The notes under the pieces: generated by a model | What the model saw: only the letters and a program-made list of their open reading frames with translations | Told to the model about the DNA's origin: nothing | Database searches by the model: none | NCBI GenBank assembly: GCA_020435965.1 | Contig: JAGQYS010000030.1 | Span: 1 to 64,000, forward strand | Source: Flavobacteriaceae bacterium | GTDB taxonomy: Bacteria > Bacteroidota > Bacteroidia > Flavobacteriales > Flavobacteriaceae | Direction: 5' to 3' | Length of the DNA stretch: 64,000 bases | Shown: in pieces, positions 16,504 to 26,310 of the stretch | How the letters are laid out: the number at the start of each line of letters is the position of its first letter | Position numbering within the stretch: the first letter of the stretch is position 1 | Position numbers and translations under genes: made by a program

Positions 16504-18150
16504 TCAGTTCTGATTAATTTGCTTAATCATTGCACTAGCATTTTTTCCTGTTTCACCATTAGGATCCATTTTTAAGACCTTATTGTAATGTTCCAATGCT
16601 TTTATTTTATCTCCTGCTTTTAAATATGCTTCCGCTAAACTATCCCAAGCATTTGACGATTCTGGAAACAAATCGGCAACCATTTGGAAAATAAAAAGAG
16701 CTTCATTGATTTGACCATTATCTAAAACGTTATAGCCTGCTCTGTTAAAAGCTTCTTCAAAATCAAAAAACTTATACTTTGGGTCTTTCACCATTCGCGC
16801 TGCTTCAGTTTTCAGTTTTTCTATCTGACCTGTGGTGAACAATTCAGTCATGTACTGCATTGGGTTAAGTACATATCCTTCTCCAGAGTAAGAAAGTGCA
16901 GCGCTTAAAACTGGATCTTGGTTGGTTTTGTATTGCTCAAAACTCATATCTACTGCAGTATGAGGTGCTAACCAATCAGCATTTTCCCATTGAGGTTTGT
17001 CTTGCCACCATGCAAATGATAAATAAGTTGGAATTTTACTATTTGGCAAAGTGACGGTTCTGTTATCGCCATAAAAATTAATGTTCTCTGCAGTTGGCTC
17101 ACCAACAAAAATAGCATTGGTGTAATTACTCATTTCATTTACCAAGTTCTGACATGCAGAAAAAGTGCGTCTGCCAATAATGACAAAGAGTTTGCCTACT
17201 TTATTTATTTTTTCTGATTGGATAATTCTTGTAATGATAGGTTTGTTTTTGTAGTTGTTTCCTCCTCCATTTAATCTAACATCAATCACTAGTTTTTCTA
17301 CATCATTATTATCAATAAAATTAAAAACTCTTTCATAGAATGCAGGAATAGCTTCTGAAGGATCATCCTGTATTTGACTATGTCTTACATAGACTGTTTT
17401 TTCATCAGCTAAATATTCGTCGTAATAAATTTTATCCAGATTCTTTAAGTAAAAAGGTGTCTCATTCTGATTTCTTGCTTCAAGCCAATCACCTTCCTGT
17501 CTCACTAAGCTATAAGTTACTGGAACACGTTCACCTTTTGGTAAGGCTTTAAAAACTTGTTTAAATGTTTTACCATCTTTTTCTAAAGTCAATTCAATAG
17601 ATGATTTTAAGGTAGAAGTGATTTTTTGAGCATGAAGCACTTCAGGGAATTTTAAGTAATTTATTCCAAAAGCTTTGAAATACTGCTCATTTTCAACTGG
17701 AACCACAGGATAAATGGCCTTTAGAGCATCTTGAATTGGTGTCGATTCCACAGCAATGACCTTTGCTCCTAATGCATTTTGATAGTCTTTATGAGTCCCT
17801 TGTATAAAAACACCATCACTAAAGTGATAGAGATTAAATGGCAACTGACTAAAGGTAAAAGGGTCTTGCCTAAAGCTAATGTCTGTATGACCATATTTGA
17901 ACATTGATACAATTCGCGCAATCCCAACAACAATTTCATGATCTTGTAAGTTTGGAATTTCGGAGTTGAGTTTTTCTACAGCAGCATCAAATTCTTTTGC
18001 AGTGGTTTTTTTAAATAAGAATGGATAATCTTGATGAACGGTTTCTTGAAGAAACTTCAAGTCTTCTTGCCATTGAGCGCTTGTAAGATGATTTTGGGCA
18101 TACGAAATCATCACCATAAGAAAGGCGATGAAAAATAAGTGCTTTTTCAT
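16504..18150 (-). CDS. Exported S41-family peptidase with C-terminal TPR
   Basis: This 548-residue protein has a signal peptide ending near residue 19 (ISYAQ). The S41 region contains KLVIDVRLNGGGNN and the nucleophile element GRRTFSACQNLVNEM (Ser near residue 329). The last 90 residues form TPR-like helices (WDSLAEAYLKAGDKIKALEHYNKVL). The combination is frequent in Bacteroidota periplasmic peptidases of unknown substrate. It is upstream of the GntR gene on the same strand but separated by that gene's own promoter. Its leader carries a TTGATTGATT-type tandem repeat at about 18154-18172. Confidence 0.85.
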   Translation of the reverse strand: MKKHLFFIAFLMVMISYAQNHLTSAQWQEDLKFLQETVHQDYPFLFKKTTAKEFDAAVEKLNSEIPNLQDHEIVVGIARIVSMFKYGHTDISFRQDPFTFSQLPFNLYHFSDGVFIQGTHKDYQNALGAKVIAVESTPIQDALKAIYPVVPVENEQYFKAFGINYLKFPEVLHAQKITSTLKSSIELTLEKDGKTFKQVFKALPKGERVPVTYSLVRQEGDWLEARNQNETPFYLKNLDKIYYDEYLADEKTVYVRHSQIQDDPSEAIPAFYERVFNFIDNNDVEKLVIDVRLNGGGNNYKNKPIITRIIQSEKINKVGKLFVIIGRRTFSACQNLVNEMSNYTNAIFVGEPTAENINFYGDNRTVTLPNSKIPTYLSFAWWQDKPQWENADWLAPHTAVDMSFEQYKTNQDPVLSAALSYSGEGYVLNPMQYMTELFTTGQIEKLKTEAARMVKDPKYKFFDFEEAFNRAGYNVLDNGQINEALFIFQMVADLFPESSNAWDSLAEAYLKAGDKIKALEHYNKVLKMDPNGETGKNASAMIKQINQN

Positions 18151-18251
18151 TTTGATTGATTTTGATTGATTAATTATACTAGTAAGATGTTTTTTTTATG
18201 GAAACGTTACAGTTAAAATTGAAACTATCTTCTTTTTTACCAAATAATTCA

Positions 18252-18970
18252 TCATCTATTCGCAAGGTAATATGCAAAATTCATGCAACAAAACAAAACA
18301 CATAAAGACGATAAAAAAACTATATCAACTGGCCATTCTATCATGGAGTAACGTGTCATTGCGTATAAGCCCTTGTAAGTAAAATTTGAAAACTGACTAT
18401 AACAAAAGTAAATAACAACAGTTGCTAAAACTAAATTAACCAATCGAGCATTTTTAATGTTTAAGTTATATCTTTTAAAGATTATAAAAGACCATAACAT
18501 AGTCACTAAAAAAAACAATGGTACCAAAGTGCCTTGTAAAAAAGTTTTTAATGTGGACCAGTAATTAAATGGACCTGGTCTGGTATCTTCATAAAACTTA
18601 ACAATCATTTTGCTTTTTAATTCGGTTGAAATCAACAGGCTTTTGATATAAGGATAAGCTCCAAAGCAAATAACTACAAGTAGTACAAAAAGGTGCAATT
18701 TCTGTAGCTTATACTCTTTTTTGGTAAAGGTCTAAATAAAAAATAAAAGTAAAGGATATATTGATAAATTGAAGTAGCGTTCGGGCAAAAATAAACTAGG
18801 ATAGTAAGCTATAATACCACTGTACAATAGTGTTTTGTATAGTAGCTCTAACGTAACACTTAGTATAGACAAATACAGAAATAAATATCGTTGTTCTTTG
18901 AAGAGCGATTTTATTAAAAAAAACTGATAAATATTCCAATAAAAACGACTCCAAACCCTAAAAGATCAAT
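18252..18970 (-). pseudogene. Decayed AraC-family regulator, membrane sensor half only
   Basis: On the minus strand the sequence encodes the seven-helix N-terminal sensor region seen in many Bacteroidota AraC-type regulators, but the gene is broken. The expected start at 18970-18968 is ATT rather than ATG. The frame shifts at an eight-A run (18916-18923). An in-frame TAG sits at 18734-18732, splitting SIYPLLLFFI from TFTKKEYKLQKLH. The final open part (148 codons from a TTG at 18698) stops at 18252 with no helix-turn-helix domain. The conserved middle reads YSGIIAYYPSLFLPERYFN. It lies immediately downstream of an intact regulator of the same class. The long open 3' part alone should not be taken as a functional gene. 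Confidence 0.7.
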
Positions 18971-18994
18971 AAGAAAAACACCTCTTAATTCTAT

Positions 18995-20125
18995 TTAAGA
19001 ATTATTATAAAATTGCAGCTCCAAGTTTTTTTCTCTAAAATGAGAAGGTGTAATACCTACAACCTTTTTAAATGTAGTATTAAAAACCGATTTGCTATTA
19101 AATCCAGATTCGTATAAAATTGAGAGAATAGTCATATCATTATTCTCATCTGCAAGCATTTTCTTGGCTTCTTCAATTCTAAAAGAATTGATAAAATCGT
19201 AAAAGTTACCATCATGATATGTTTTAATCAATCCAGAAACATTTCTGGTTGAAACACCCATTTGAGTCGAAAGATCAGATACCTTAAGATCTGCTTGCCT
19301 AAACAAACCATTTTCTAAAACAATATCACATAGTTTTTTATAATTCTCTTTGGTAATCACCTCATTATTTTCTACAGATCCCATTTTTAAGGTAAGGTTA
19401 TTATAAAATAATTGAGGGTTTTTCAATAACGCAAAAAGAGTGGTGTTAGATAACACTATTAAGCTTATGATTCCTAGTATTTCTGAGTATTTAGAGACTT
19501 TTAATTGCTGCAATTCAAAACTAATAGACGATACTAAAAACAAAGACCAAACTACAATAAAAACAAAAATAAGAGCCTTAAACCATTTAAACGAGGCTTT
19601 AAACTTGCTATCTTTCTTCTCAGTATCAATCAATAACTTATAACTTAATACACTATATCCAATTACCTGTGCAAAATAAAAATAGGTAAACTTATTTTTT
19701 AAAAAACTAACTGTCTGAAACAAATTAGAATTTGTATCCATACTACCAATTACTACTTGAGACACATTTAATATTAAAAACACTACAAATGGCAAAAAGT
19801 GTAAATAATTTATAGATTTATAACTAAACCCTTTACAAATTTCCAATGAAAAAAAATAGATGAATGGAGCATAAAAGAATAACATAGAGTTAAGTATTAT
19901 GGCAACATTTATGAGTTGTGAGGGCACATGATTAGCATCAAGACTAAACACAACATTACTGATAAGGGTTAAACCCTTTCCCAATAAGAAAAAAGAGAAT
20001 AAATAATACGATGCATCCAATCTAGATTTGTAATACCAAATAAAGAATGTGAGAAATAAAAAATTAAAACCAGCAATAGCAAATAATACAACAGACATCT
20101 CCAAAATTTTATAAGGCAATATCAT
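18995..20125 (-). CDS. AraC-family regulator with N-terminal membrane sensor domain
   Basis: This 376-residue protein has seven predicted membrane helices in residues 1-235, then a cytoplasmic AraC-type DNA-binding domain (about residues 260-370). The second helix-turn-helix is clear: ILYESGFNSKSVFNTTFKKV followed by GITPSHFR, the family's terminal signature. The membrane half has the same architecture as the pseudogene next to it. It probably senses a hydrophobic or periplasmic signal. It is divergent from nothing; the minus-strand hydrolase run 20205-34775 lies upstream and is a possible target, though this is only inferred from position. Confidence 0.9.
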   Translation of the reverse strand: MILPYKILEMSVVLFAIAGFNFLFLTFFIWYYKSRLDASYYLFSFFLLGKGLTLISNVVFSLDANHVPSQLINVAIILNSMLFFYAPFIYFFSLEICKGFSYKSINYLHFLPFVVFLILNVSQVVIGSMDTNSNLFQTVSFLKNKFTYFYFAQVIGYSVLSYKLLIDTEKKDSKFKASFKWFKALIFVFIVVWSLFLVSSISFELQQLKVSKYSEILGIISLIVLSNTTLFALLKNPQLFYNNLTLKMGSVENNEVITKENYKKLCDIVLENGLFRQADLKVSDLSTQMGVSTRNVSGLIKTYHDGNFYDFINSFRIEEAKKMLADENNDMTILSILYESGFNSKSVFNTTFKKVVGITPSHFREKNLELQFYNNS

Positions 20126-20204
20126 AAAAAAAGAGTAAATATGGCAACTATTTTTTGTTAATAAAACCTAAAGAAATAAAGGCAAGGGTAAGTTTGAATG
20201 CTTT

Positions 20205-21452
20205 TTACTGAAAATGCTTAAGTATGTTTTCTGATTTAAATTCTATCATCACAATTTGCTTATTAGGTGCTATTAATATATATGTTGGATAAGCATTTAC
20301 TGAAAACATCTCTTTTAATTGATGTGTCATTAAGGCTACTGGCCACTTTATATCATGCTTTTTTACATAATTGTTAACTGATATTTTAGTATCATAATCA
20401 AAAATACCAACTATATTTACTTTATTGGTTTTAAACACTTTTTTTATGGTAGGTTCTTGCATAATACAACCACCACACCAAGTCCCTCCAAAATCGAGCA
20501 GTAGATAGTTATCATTAGCTATTAAATCATTAAGGTTAATAGTGTTTCCATCTAATAATTCTATGCTTAAACCTGAAACATTAGAGCCAACCTTAGTTTT
20601 TATACTAGTTCTCATATCGGTTTCTTCAATTTCTAAAACACTTCCTTGTTGATTAATGTGCTTTACACCATACTTTTTTCCAAACAACATAAACACCGCA
20701 TTTTTATCAATAGGCTCGCCTAATCTTAAAAAAGAACTCAAGTCTTTGTTTGCATCTATGTGTCCTTCAAAAATCACAATCCTATCACCAAAATCACTGG
20801 TGTCAAACGTATATATACCATCTGCTGAGGTATCATTTAAAAGTATGGTTATGGGTTTACCATTTAAAGTGTGCTTAGACAATTTAACCGAAAGTCTCTG
20901 ATTAGTCAACCAATATTTGGCATCAACAATGTCTGCATTAGGATATTTAGATGCAAAACGATTTTTTAAGCTACTTGTATTATTTGGCGTAATATTACTT
21001 TTTCCTAGTTTGTAATGATATGCAGAGGATGCATTGTTTTCATTCTTTAAGGATATAACTAGCTCCTCTTTATTAAACATTATTGGTAGGCCATCATCAG
21101 TAAAGTCCAAATTTCCATTTTTATCGATATAAAGGCTCGCTAGTGATGAGTTGTAATCTTTCACCAAAAAAACAACTTCTTTTTTAAATTCAGAAGCCGA
21201 ATTCCCTTCAAAAAACAGAAAGCCATAAGCCAAAGTTTCGCCTTTCAGTTCTTTTGGCAAATGCTTAATAGATTTGCGCTCTGTTTTATTGATTATAACT
21301 TGGTTATCAAGCTTAAACAAAGGGTTGAAACTTACCAAATCGGTATTTGCTCCAAAAGGATTTATGTATGTGTTAGATAGGTTAAACTTCAGGTTTTGTC
21401 CATGCATAATAGTGTGAACCACCACAAAACAAACACACAAAAATTTATTCAT
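20205..21452 (-). CDS. Exported thioredoxin-like (TlpA/AhpC-TSA type) protein with CGGC motif
   Basis: This 415-residue protein has a signal peptide (to about residue 18, TIMHGQ). The C-terminal 115 residues form a TlpA-like thioredoxin fold with LLLDFGGTWCGGCIMQEP; the redox pair is C-G-G-C near residue 325, and a cis-proline-like element appears in VNAYPTYILI. The first 290 residues are beta-rich with calcium-loop-like stretches (IDKNGNLDFTDDG), family unknown. It is likely a periplasmic disulfide reductase or a redox partner for a nearby exported protein. The gap to the next upstream gene is 100 bases. Confidence 0.8.
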   Translation of the reverse strand: MNKFLCVCFVVVHTIMHGQNLKFNLSNTYINPFGANTDLVSFNPLFKLDNQVIINKTERKSIKHLPKELKGETLAYGFLFFEGNSASEFKKEVVFLVKDYNSSLASLYIDKNGNLDFTDDGLPIMFNKEELVISLKNENNASSAYHYKLGKSNITPNNTSSLKNRFASKYPNADIVDAKYWLTNQRLSVKLSKHTLNGKPITILLNDTSADGIYTFDTSDFGDRIVIFEGHIDANKDLSSFLRLGEPIDKNAVFMLFGKKYGVKHINQQGSVLEIEETDMRTSIKTKVGSNVSGLSIELLDGNTINLNDLIANDNYLLLDFGGTWCGGCIMQEPTIKKVFKTNKVNIVGIFDYDTKISVNNYVKKHDIKWPVALMTHQLKEMFSVNAYPTYILIAPNKQIVMIEFKSENILKHFQ

Positions 21453-21554
21453 TTCATATTCATTTTAATTATATTTTATCTAATCATCAAGACTACTTAT
21501 TGTTATTTACAGTAAAAATTATGCTGTATCTTGTTACTCGTAATATGAATATTT

Positions 21555-22727
21555 TTACCTATTATTTAACTTTATACCATCCAAATTGTATCTCTTCAAT
21601 CTCAAAAGAACTCCATTTTTATCAAATTCATAATTAATAAGATGAATCCCTTTATCGTTTTCAACAGGCTTGTTTTCTTTATCAAAATAAGATTCTTCAA
21701 AACCATTATGCAAACCCAGTTTTTTATTCTCCCAGTTAAAATTATAAACCACCTTTGCAAAACCATAATCCATATTTAAATAATTTTTTCTATTGGATAA
21801 GTTGTTGGAAGTATCTTTAAAAGACCAACCCAATTCATTACCATAATCATCAAAATCAAAAACTATAGAAGCGTAGCCTGCATCTTTATTCATTGCTATG
21901 TTACCAAAATCATCAATATTGGTTATGGAGTACAGAAAACCACTTTTATCTGTAAAAATTTTAGTTTTATAAAATGGAAAGTATGTAGTGAGTATGTTTG
22001 GCTTACCATCTATATTAAACTGCGTTTGGATAAAAGTACTGTCATCAATTTTTTCAAACTTGAAGACATAAGAACCTAATCCGCTTTCAATTTGATTGTT
22101 TAAAGAGTCTTTTAATATCATAGAAACTTTGTTTTTGTTTTCATCCAGTTCAAAAACTTCTTGATGAATGTTATCTCCCAAGTAGTAGTGCCTATACGTA
22201 GTAGCTTTATTGCCTTTGATATTATAGTATGATCTAGTTAACTTATTATCTAGATAGTTATATCTAACCTCATGTGTACCATAATAACTATTATCATTGG
22301 GTTGTTCTTTATCAAAGTATTGAATTTTTAATATCTTGTTGTTTTCATAAGTAAACTTATAATGTTTTAAAGTTTTAGCTTCTTCAGCAGATATTTCTCC
22401 TCTTCCTAGATATTCTAAATTTGGCGAAATAATGCCTGCCAAATTGGTATAGTATTTAGTTTGGCTATTTCTATTAACTTGTTCAACCATATTATGGTTA
22501 GTATCATAACTTTTAGAGTTTACTATTATACCTTTCTCGTTCCTAGAATGTATTGCTTTATGAACTCCTGTCTGTTTATGGTTTATTGGCTGTCTATTCT
22601 TATCAATATTCTGAAGGGTTTTAAAACACCCTTGTTCGTCAAAAAACATTCTGGTGCATTGCAACTCAAATCGACCTTGTAATGCAACTACTAATAAAAT
22701 TGACACTTTTATAAAGGTATATTTCAT
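21555..22727 (-). CDS. Exported protein with YD/RHS-like repeats; N-terminus fused from a neighbouring paralogue
   Basis: This 390-residue protein has a short signal-like N-terminus (MKYTFIKVSILLVVALQG). Residues about 17-90 are nearly identical to two separate pieces of the protein encoded at 24420-25568: FELQxTRMFFDEQGxFKTLQ, joined directly to NHKQTGVHKxIHSRNEKG. In the paralogue these pieces are about 130 residues apart. The rest is a series of tyrosine/aspartate-rich strands (YDTNHN, YFDKEQPND, FDDYGNELGW) like WG/YD-type repeats, with no known activity. It may be functional, or a fusion product without function. Confidence 0.65.
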   Translation of the reverse strand: MKYTFIKVSILLVVALQGRFELQCTRMFFDEQGCFKTLQNIDKNRQPINHKQTGVHKAIHSRNEKGIIVNSKSYDTNHNMVEQVNRNSQTKYYTNLAGIISPNLEYLGRGEISAEEAKTLKHYKFTYENNKILKIQYFDKEQPNDNSYYGTHEVRYNYLDNKLTRSYYNIKGNKATTYRHYYLGDNIHQEVFELDENKNKVSMILKDSLNNQIESGLGSYVFKFEKIDDSTFIQTQFNIDGKPNILTTYFPFYKTKIFTDKSGFLYSITNIDDFGNIAMNKDAGYASIVFDFDDYGNELGWSFKDTSNNLSNRKNYLNMDYGFAKVVYNFNWENKKLGLHNGFEESYFDKENKPVENDKGIHLINYEFDKNGVLLRLKRYNLDGIKLNNR

Positions 22728-22867
22728 CGGTTTTATTTTATTTCCATTATTTCAACCATATGTTCCCACTCATTGCAGTTCTGATTTATTCAGTGGTTGG
22801 TTTTGAAACCACCAATACATAAATCGGCATACAGAGAAGTTTTAAAGAATCTTGTTTCAATCAGAAC

Positions 22868-24418
22868 TTACTTTTTGTTGTTTTTGATCTTCACACTTAA
22901 ATCTAAAGATTGTTCTTTGAGTTTTTCTAACTGGTTTTCTAATAGTACGTTTCTATTCTCTGATTCTATATCCTCCTTTGTGGTTCTGGAAGTGCAAAAC
23001 TCAATTCTTTCATCAATATGATTGAACTGTTTACCAGCTTCTATATTGAGTTTTTTAGCAATATTATACGCTCTTATTGCCTTTGTATAATCACCTGTTT
23101 CCTGTAAACCATCGGCATAGTTAAAATGTAAACTTGCATTTTCAGGAAATTCTTTAGTATTGATTTCCATGATTTCAAGTGATTTTTCCCTCTCATTTTG
23201 TTCCCATAAATGAAAAGCTATGCTATTTAATTCTGGCCTGCTGATGTAAAATTGATTCGATTGTTTTAACCTATAGAATAAATTATCAATTTGACTTGAA
23301 GTTAAAGCGTTTATGTGCTTAGAAAGTTGGTAAGCTATTGACAACTTTGGTATAGTAAATTCTACTTCATTAGAAATGATATCACTTAATTTTGAAGCAA
23401 AGCTTTGAAAATTTGGATCATCTGTATTCGTAACAAGAAATAAAGTTATGTCCTTATTAGTATAATAGGAGAAATAGCTTCTCCCTCCATAATTTTTTCC
23501 TATGTGATTAAGTATTTTATTCTTTTTATTATCATACTGAATTCTAACTCCTAGCCCATAATCTGATTTATCTTCATCTTTTGTGCTAATATCTGAAGGT
23601 GTAATTATTTTGCTATAAGTTTCTTTAGAAATAAATCCTTTATAAGCCTTTACAATATCAATTGCTTCTTTCGGATTTATATAAAAATGACCTGCTCCTA
23701 GTAGACTCTTCTCATATGAAGATTCAAAATTACTAGGTATGTTTTCATCGAATACCCATTGTCCGTTTGCTTCATTATAATCATAGCTGATGGCTCTATT
23801 TTTAAGATCATTGAAACTCACAAAATATTCATTAGATATCAAGTAGTCCTCTATGCTTTGATTCTCAATTTTTTTGAATAAATCGTATAATAGAATGTAA
23901 TTTGTATTGTTATATTCAAATTTCTCATTAGGTGAAAACCTAATAGGTTCCTTTGCTAAAAAATCTATAAAAGCTTCTGGAGTAATAGAACCATTTAATG
24001 CTTTCCAGTTATGAGCAATAACAAAAGCTCTTTTTTGTAAACCCGAAGTGTGATTCAAAAGATTTTCTATTGTAATGCCTTTGGGTAATTTAGGGTAATA
24101 GGAGTTTAATTGGTCGTCTAACTTAATTATTCCCTTATCCACTAAACTTAAGATAGCTATTGAAGTAATCATTTTACTCACTGAAGCAATATTAAAAGTC
24201 GTTGTATCATCTATCAGACTATTCCTTTCAAAATTGGAGTACCCTTTTTTAAAATCGAGTTTTACAGAATCTCTTTCAAACACAACAATCCTTCCATTAA
24301 AATCTGATACTTTAGTATATTCGTTAATTGAGTTTTCAATCACCTCTACATAATTAGTCTGTGCAAAAATGCCTGTCATGCTGAGAAGCATTAACGCTAA
24401 TGTTTTTGTGCATTTCAT
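22868..24418 (-). CDS. Exported serine hydrolase, class C beta-lactamase / PBP4*-like, with TPR
   Basis: This 516-residue protein has a signal peptide (to about residue 20, GIFAQ). The beta-lactamase-fold domain has S79-V-S-K82, a Y-N-N element around residue 168 (FEYNNTNYIL) and HIGKNYGG around residue 301 in place of K-T-G, the pattern of PBP4*/esterase-type class C relatives. The C-terminal 120 residues contain TPR-like helices (NASLHFNYADGLQETGDYTK) and a final coiled-coil-like stretch. Likely substrates are D-amino-acid peptides or esters. The gene begins one base after the end of the gene at 24420, so they are translationally coupled. Confidence 0.87.
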   Translation of the reverse strand: MKCTKTLALMLLSMTGIFAQTNYVEVIENSINEYTKVSDFNGRIVVFERDSVKLDFKKGYSNFERNSLIDDTTTFNIASVSKMITSIAILSLVDKGIIKLDDQLNSYYPKLPKGITIENLLNHTSGLQKRAFVIAHNWKALNGSITPEAFIDFLAKEPIRFSPNEKFEYNNTNYILLYDLFKKIENQSIEDYLISNEYFVSFNDLKNRAISYDYNEANGQWVFDENIPSNFESSYEKSLLGAGHFYINPKEAIDIVKAYKGFISKETYSKIITPSDISTKDEDKSDYGLGVRIQYDNKKNKILNHIGKNYGGRSYFSYYTNKDITLFLVTNTDDPNFQSFASKLSDIISNEVEFTIPKLSIAYQLSKHINALTSSQIDNLFYRLKQSNQFYISRPELNSIAFHLWEQNEREKSLEIMEINTKEFPENASLHFNYADGLQETGDYTKAIRAYNIAKKLNIEAGKQFNHIDERIEFCTSRTTKEDIESENRNVLLENQLEKLKEQSLDLSVKIKNNKK

Positions 24419-24419
24419 A

Positions 24420-25568
24420 TTAATTGGTTTTTTTAATTAGATTATTATTTGTGTCATACCTTTTAGAATTTACTATTACACCTTTTTCGTTCCTAGAATG
24501 TATTACTTTATGAACTCCTGTCTGTTTGTGGTTTACAGGCTGCCCATTTTCATCAAAATAAGATTCTGACAATAAAAATCTTCCATCACCAGACCATTCC
24601 CATACGCGCTTTGCATAATCGCTATTGGCATTCATAGGCTTTCCATTGGCATCTTGAAATTCTAAAGCAATGCGATTACCAAAACGATCCACTTCAAAAT
24701 GCCAAATTTGTGCTCCAGACCAATGGGTAGCTGGATTGCCTTGGGTATCAAAAAAAACAATATTTTTTAAATCATACTGCTCATGTATGTTTTGCTCTCC
24801 AGATGTATTTGATGGACCAATTACTTTGTTTCCATTGGCATCATAAACTTCCCAACGATCAAATCGTCCTTGTTTATCATAATAATAATGGTATTGTGCC
24901 ACACCATTTTTGGTGTTAACTATGTTGCCATTATCATCAATATTCTGAAGGGTTTTAAAATACCCTTGTTCGTCAAAAAACATTCTGGTGCGTTGCAACT
25001 CAAATTGACCTCGTAAAGCAACTATATCTCCTTTTGCATCTAAACGCTCTTCTATAATACTACCATCGGTTTGATGCAACCAGATGTAGTGTTGCACTCC
25101 AAACATATCGACAGTAGTTTCTCCTGCTTGATTTAAGAACGATAGTTTTATATTTCTGCCGTGTGCATCTTTTTCATATACTTTAGTGAATACTTGACCT
25201 TGCACAGTAGTTTGATTTCCAAACCGATCATAAAAACTGTGACGTTCTTCGTTTTCATCATAAACGACTTTGGTTAATGGTGCGTTAATGTAAAGGTTGC
25301 CAAAAAAGCCTTCAAATTCTTTATAATGCTCACCTAATTTAACATGTACAGCTACAATTCTATTGTCTTTGTCATAATCAAATTGTAAGTGAATACGTTT
25401 GTCTGCTTCTGCTTTAGTTATGGGAGAAGCGCCTTTAAAGGGTTGATATGGAGATTCCCAAAACGGTAGATGTGCATAATACTCCTCTCTGAAGACCTCA
25501 TTTAAACTTTGACTAATACTAATAATAGGTAATGAAACTATTATTAATATTAAAATTGATTTTTTCAT
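24420..25568 (-). CDS. Exported protein with YD/RHS-like repeats, function unknown
   Basis: This 382-residue protein has a signal peptide (to about residue 19, IISISQ). From residue 50 on it consists of strand-turn units with x-Y-D-x-x-G/N-x-x motifs (FDYDKDNRIVAVHV, YDRFGNQTTVQG, FFDEQGYFKTLQ, YYDKQGRFDRWEVYDANG, YFDENGQPVN), resembling RHS/YD or WG repeats that form beta solenoids. No enzyme motif is visible. It overlaps the DUF2306 gene upstream by four bases and abuts the serine hydrolase downstream, forming a three-gene unit. Parts of its DNA recur in the gene at 21555-22727. Confidence 0.75.
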   Translation of the reverse strand: MKKSILILIIVSLPIISISQSLNEVFREEYYAHLPFWESPYQPFKGASPITKAEADKRIHLQFDYDKDNRIVAVHVKLGEHYKEFEGFFGNLYINAPLTKVVYDENEERHSFYDRFGNQTTVQGQVFTKVYEKDAHGRNIKLSFLNQAGETTVDMFGVQHYIWLHQTDGSIIEERLDAKGDIVALRGQFELQRTRMFFDEQGYFKTLQNIDDNGNIVNTKNGVAQYHYYYDKQGRFDRWEVYDANGNKVIGPSNTSGEQNIHEQYDLKNIVFFDTQGNPATHWSGAQIWHFEVDRFGNRIALEFQDANGKPMNANSDYAKRVWEWSGDGRFLLSESYFDENGQPVNHKQTGVHKVIHSRNEKGVIVNSKRYDTNNNLIKKTN

Positions 25569-26176
25569 AGTTTAGAGTTTAATTTTCTATTGATTAAATA
25601 AGCGATAAAAAGGTTTGGCACCCAACACAACCAAGCCACTATACTATAAGCGATAATAAAATCTTCAATAAACATTAAAAGTATGGGTAACCAAAGCCGC
25701 AATGACACAGCTGCAACACAGGTTGCGTAACTATATAACATAAACTTTTGATGTTCTAATAGGTTTCCTACTATAACACTCGCATAAGCATAAATAGTAC
25801 TACCAAGCCAAACCATTCCGAGAAATATAAACCCTAATCTGGTTAGGATTCCTCCAGTAGCAAAAAAAGCAATATAGATTCCACATATAGAGCTAATTAA
25901 AACAGATAAAGCATAGATAATTCCAATAACTCTATGGATTTTTATATACTTGCGCCTTATGCGCTTATTAAACTGAATCCATCCTACTAAAAGCGCTAGA
26001 CCTCCAAAAGTGATATGCCCATAAAAGCCTATATTCCATAAGCTATCTGCCAATAATTCTTGGGTTTTAGTAGCTAACAAACCAACATTTATTGGCCCAA
26101 AAAAGTATTTAATTGGATACAGACTGGTAAATACACATAAAACAACTAAAACAATTTTAAGGATTTGCTTTTTCAT
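25565..26176 (-). CDS. DUF2306 membrane protein
   Basis: This 203-residue protein has six predicted membrane helices and the DUF2306 pattern: GHITFGGLALLVGWIQF, the basic loop RIRRKYIKIHRVIG, and LLEHQKFMLYSYATCVAA. Histidines inside helices resemble those of haem-binding membrane proteins, but function is not known. It is the first gene of a unit with the YD-repeat protein and the serine hydrolase. TAGTTTTG at 26228-26221, on the minus strand, could be its -7 element. Confidence 0.85.
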   Translation of the reverse strand: MKKQILKIVLVVLCVFTSLYPIKYFFGPINVGLLATKTQELLADSLWNIGFYGHITFGGLALLVGWIQFNKRIRRKYIKIHRVIGIIYALSVLISSICGIYIAFFATGGILTRLGFIFLGMVWLGSTIYAYASVIVGNLLEHQKFMLYSYATCVAAVSLRLWLPILLMFIEDFIIAYSIVAWLCWVPNLFIAYLINRKLNSKL

Positions 26177-26310
26177 TAATAAATTTAATTTTATAAGATT
26201 ATAGTTATCATGTTCTATTTCAAAACTATTCTAACTCATAAAGTTTAAAGTTCTAATTTCAAGAATGACAGCTATTAAAACCTATTTTTAATGATTAGTA
26301 ACAGTTTTTT

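Noticed and set aside
18252..18698. Functional 148-residue membrane protein
   Set aside because: It starts at a TTG directly downstream of an in-frame TAG and continues a recognisable AraC sensor domain; it is the tail of a broken gene.
22798..22811. Short palindrome TGGTTT-TG-AAACCA as a terminator
   Set aside because: Six-base arms, no T-tract, and the surrounding bases do not extend the pairing.
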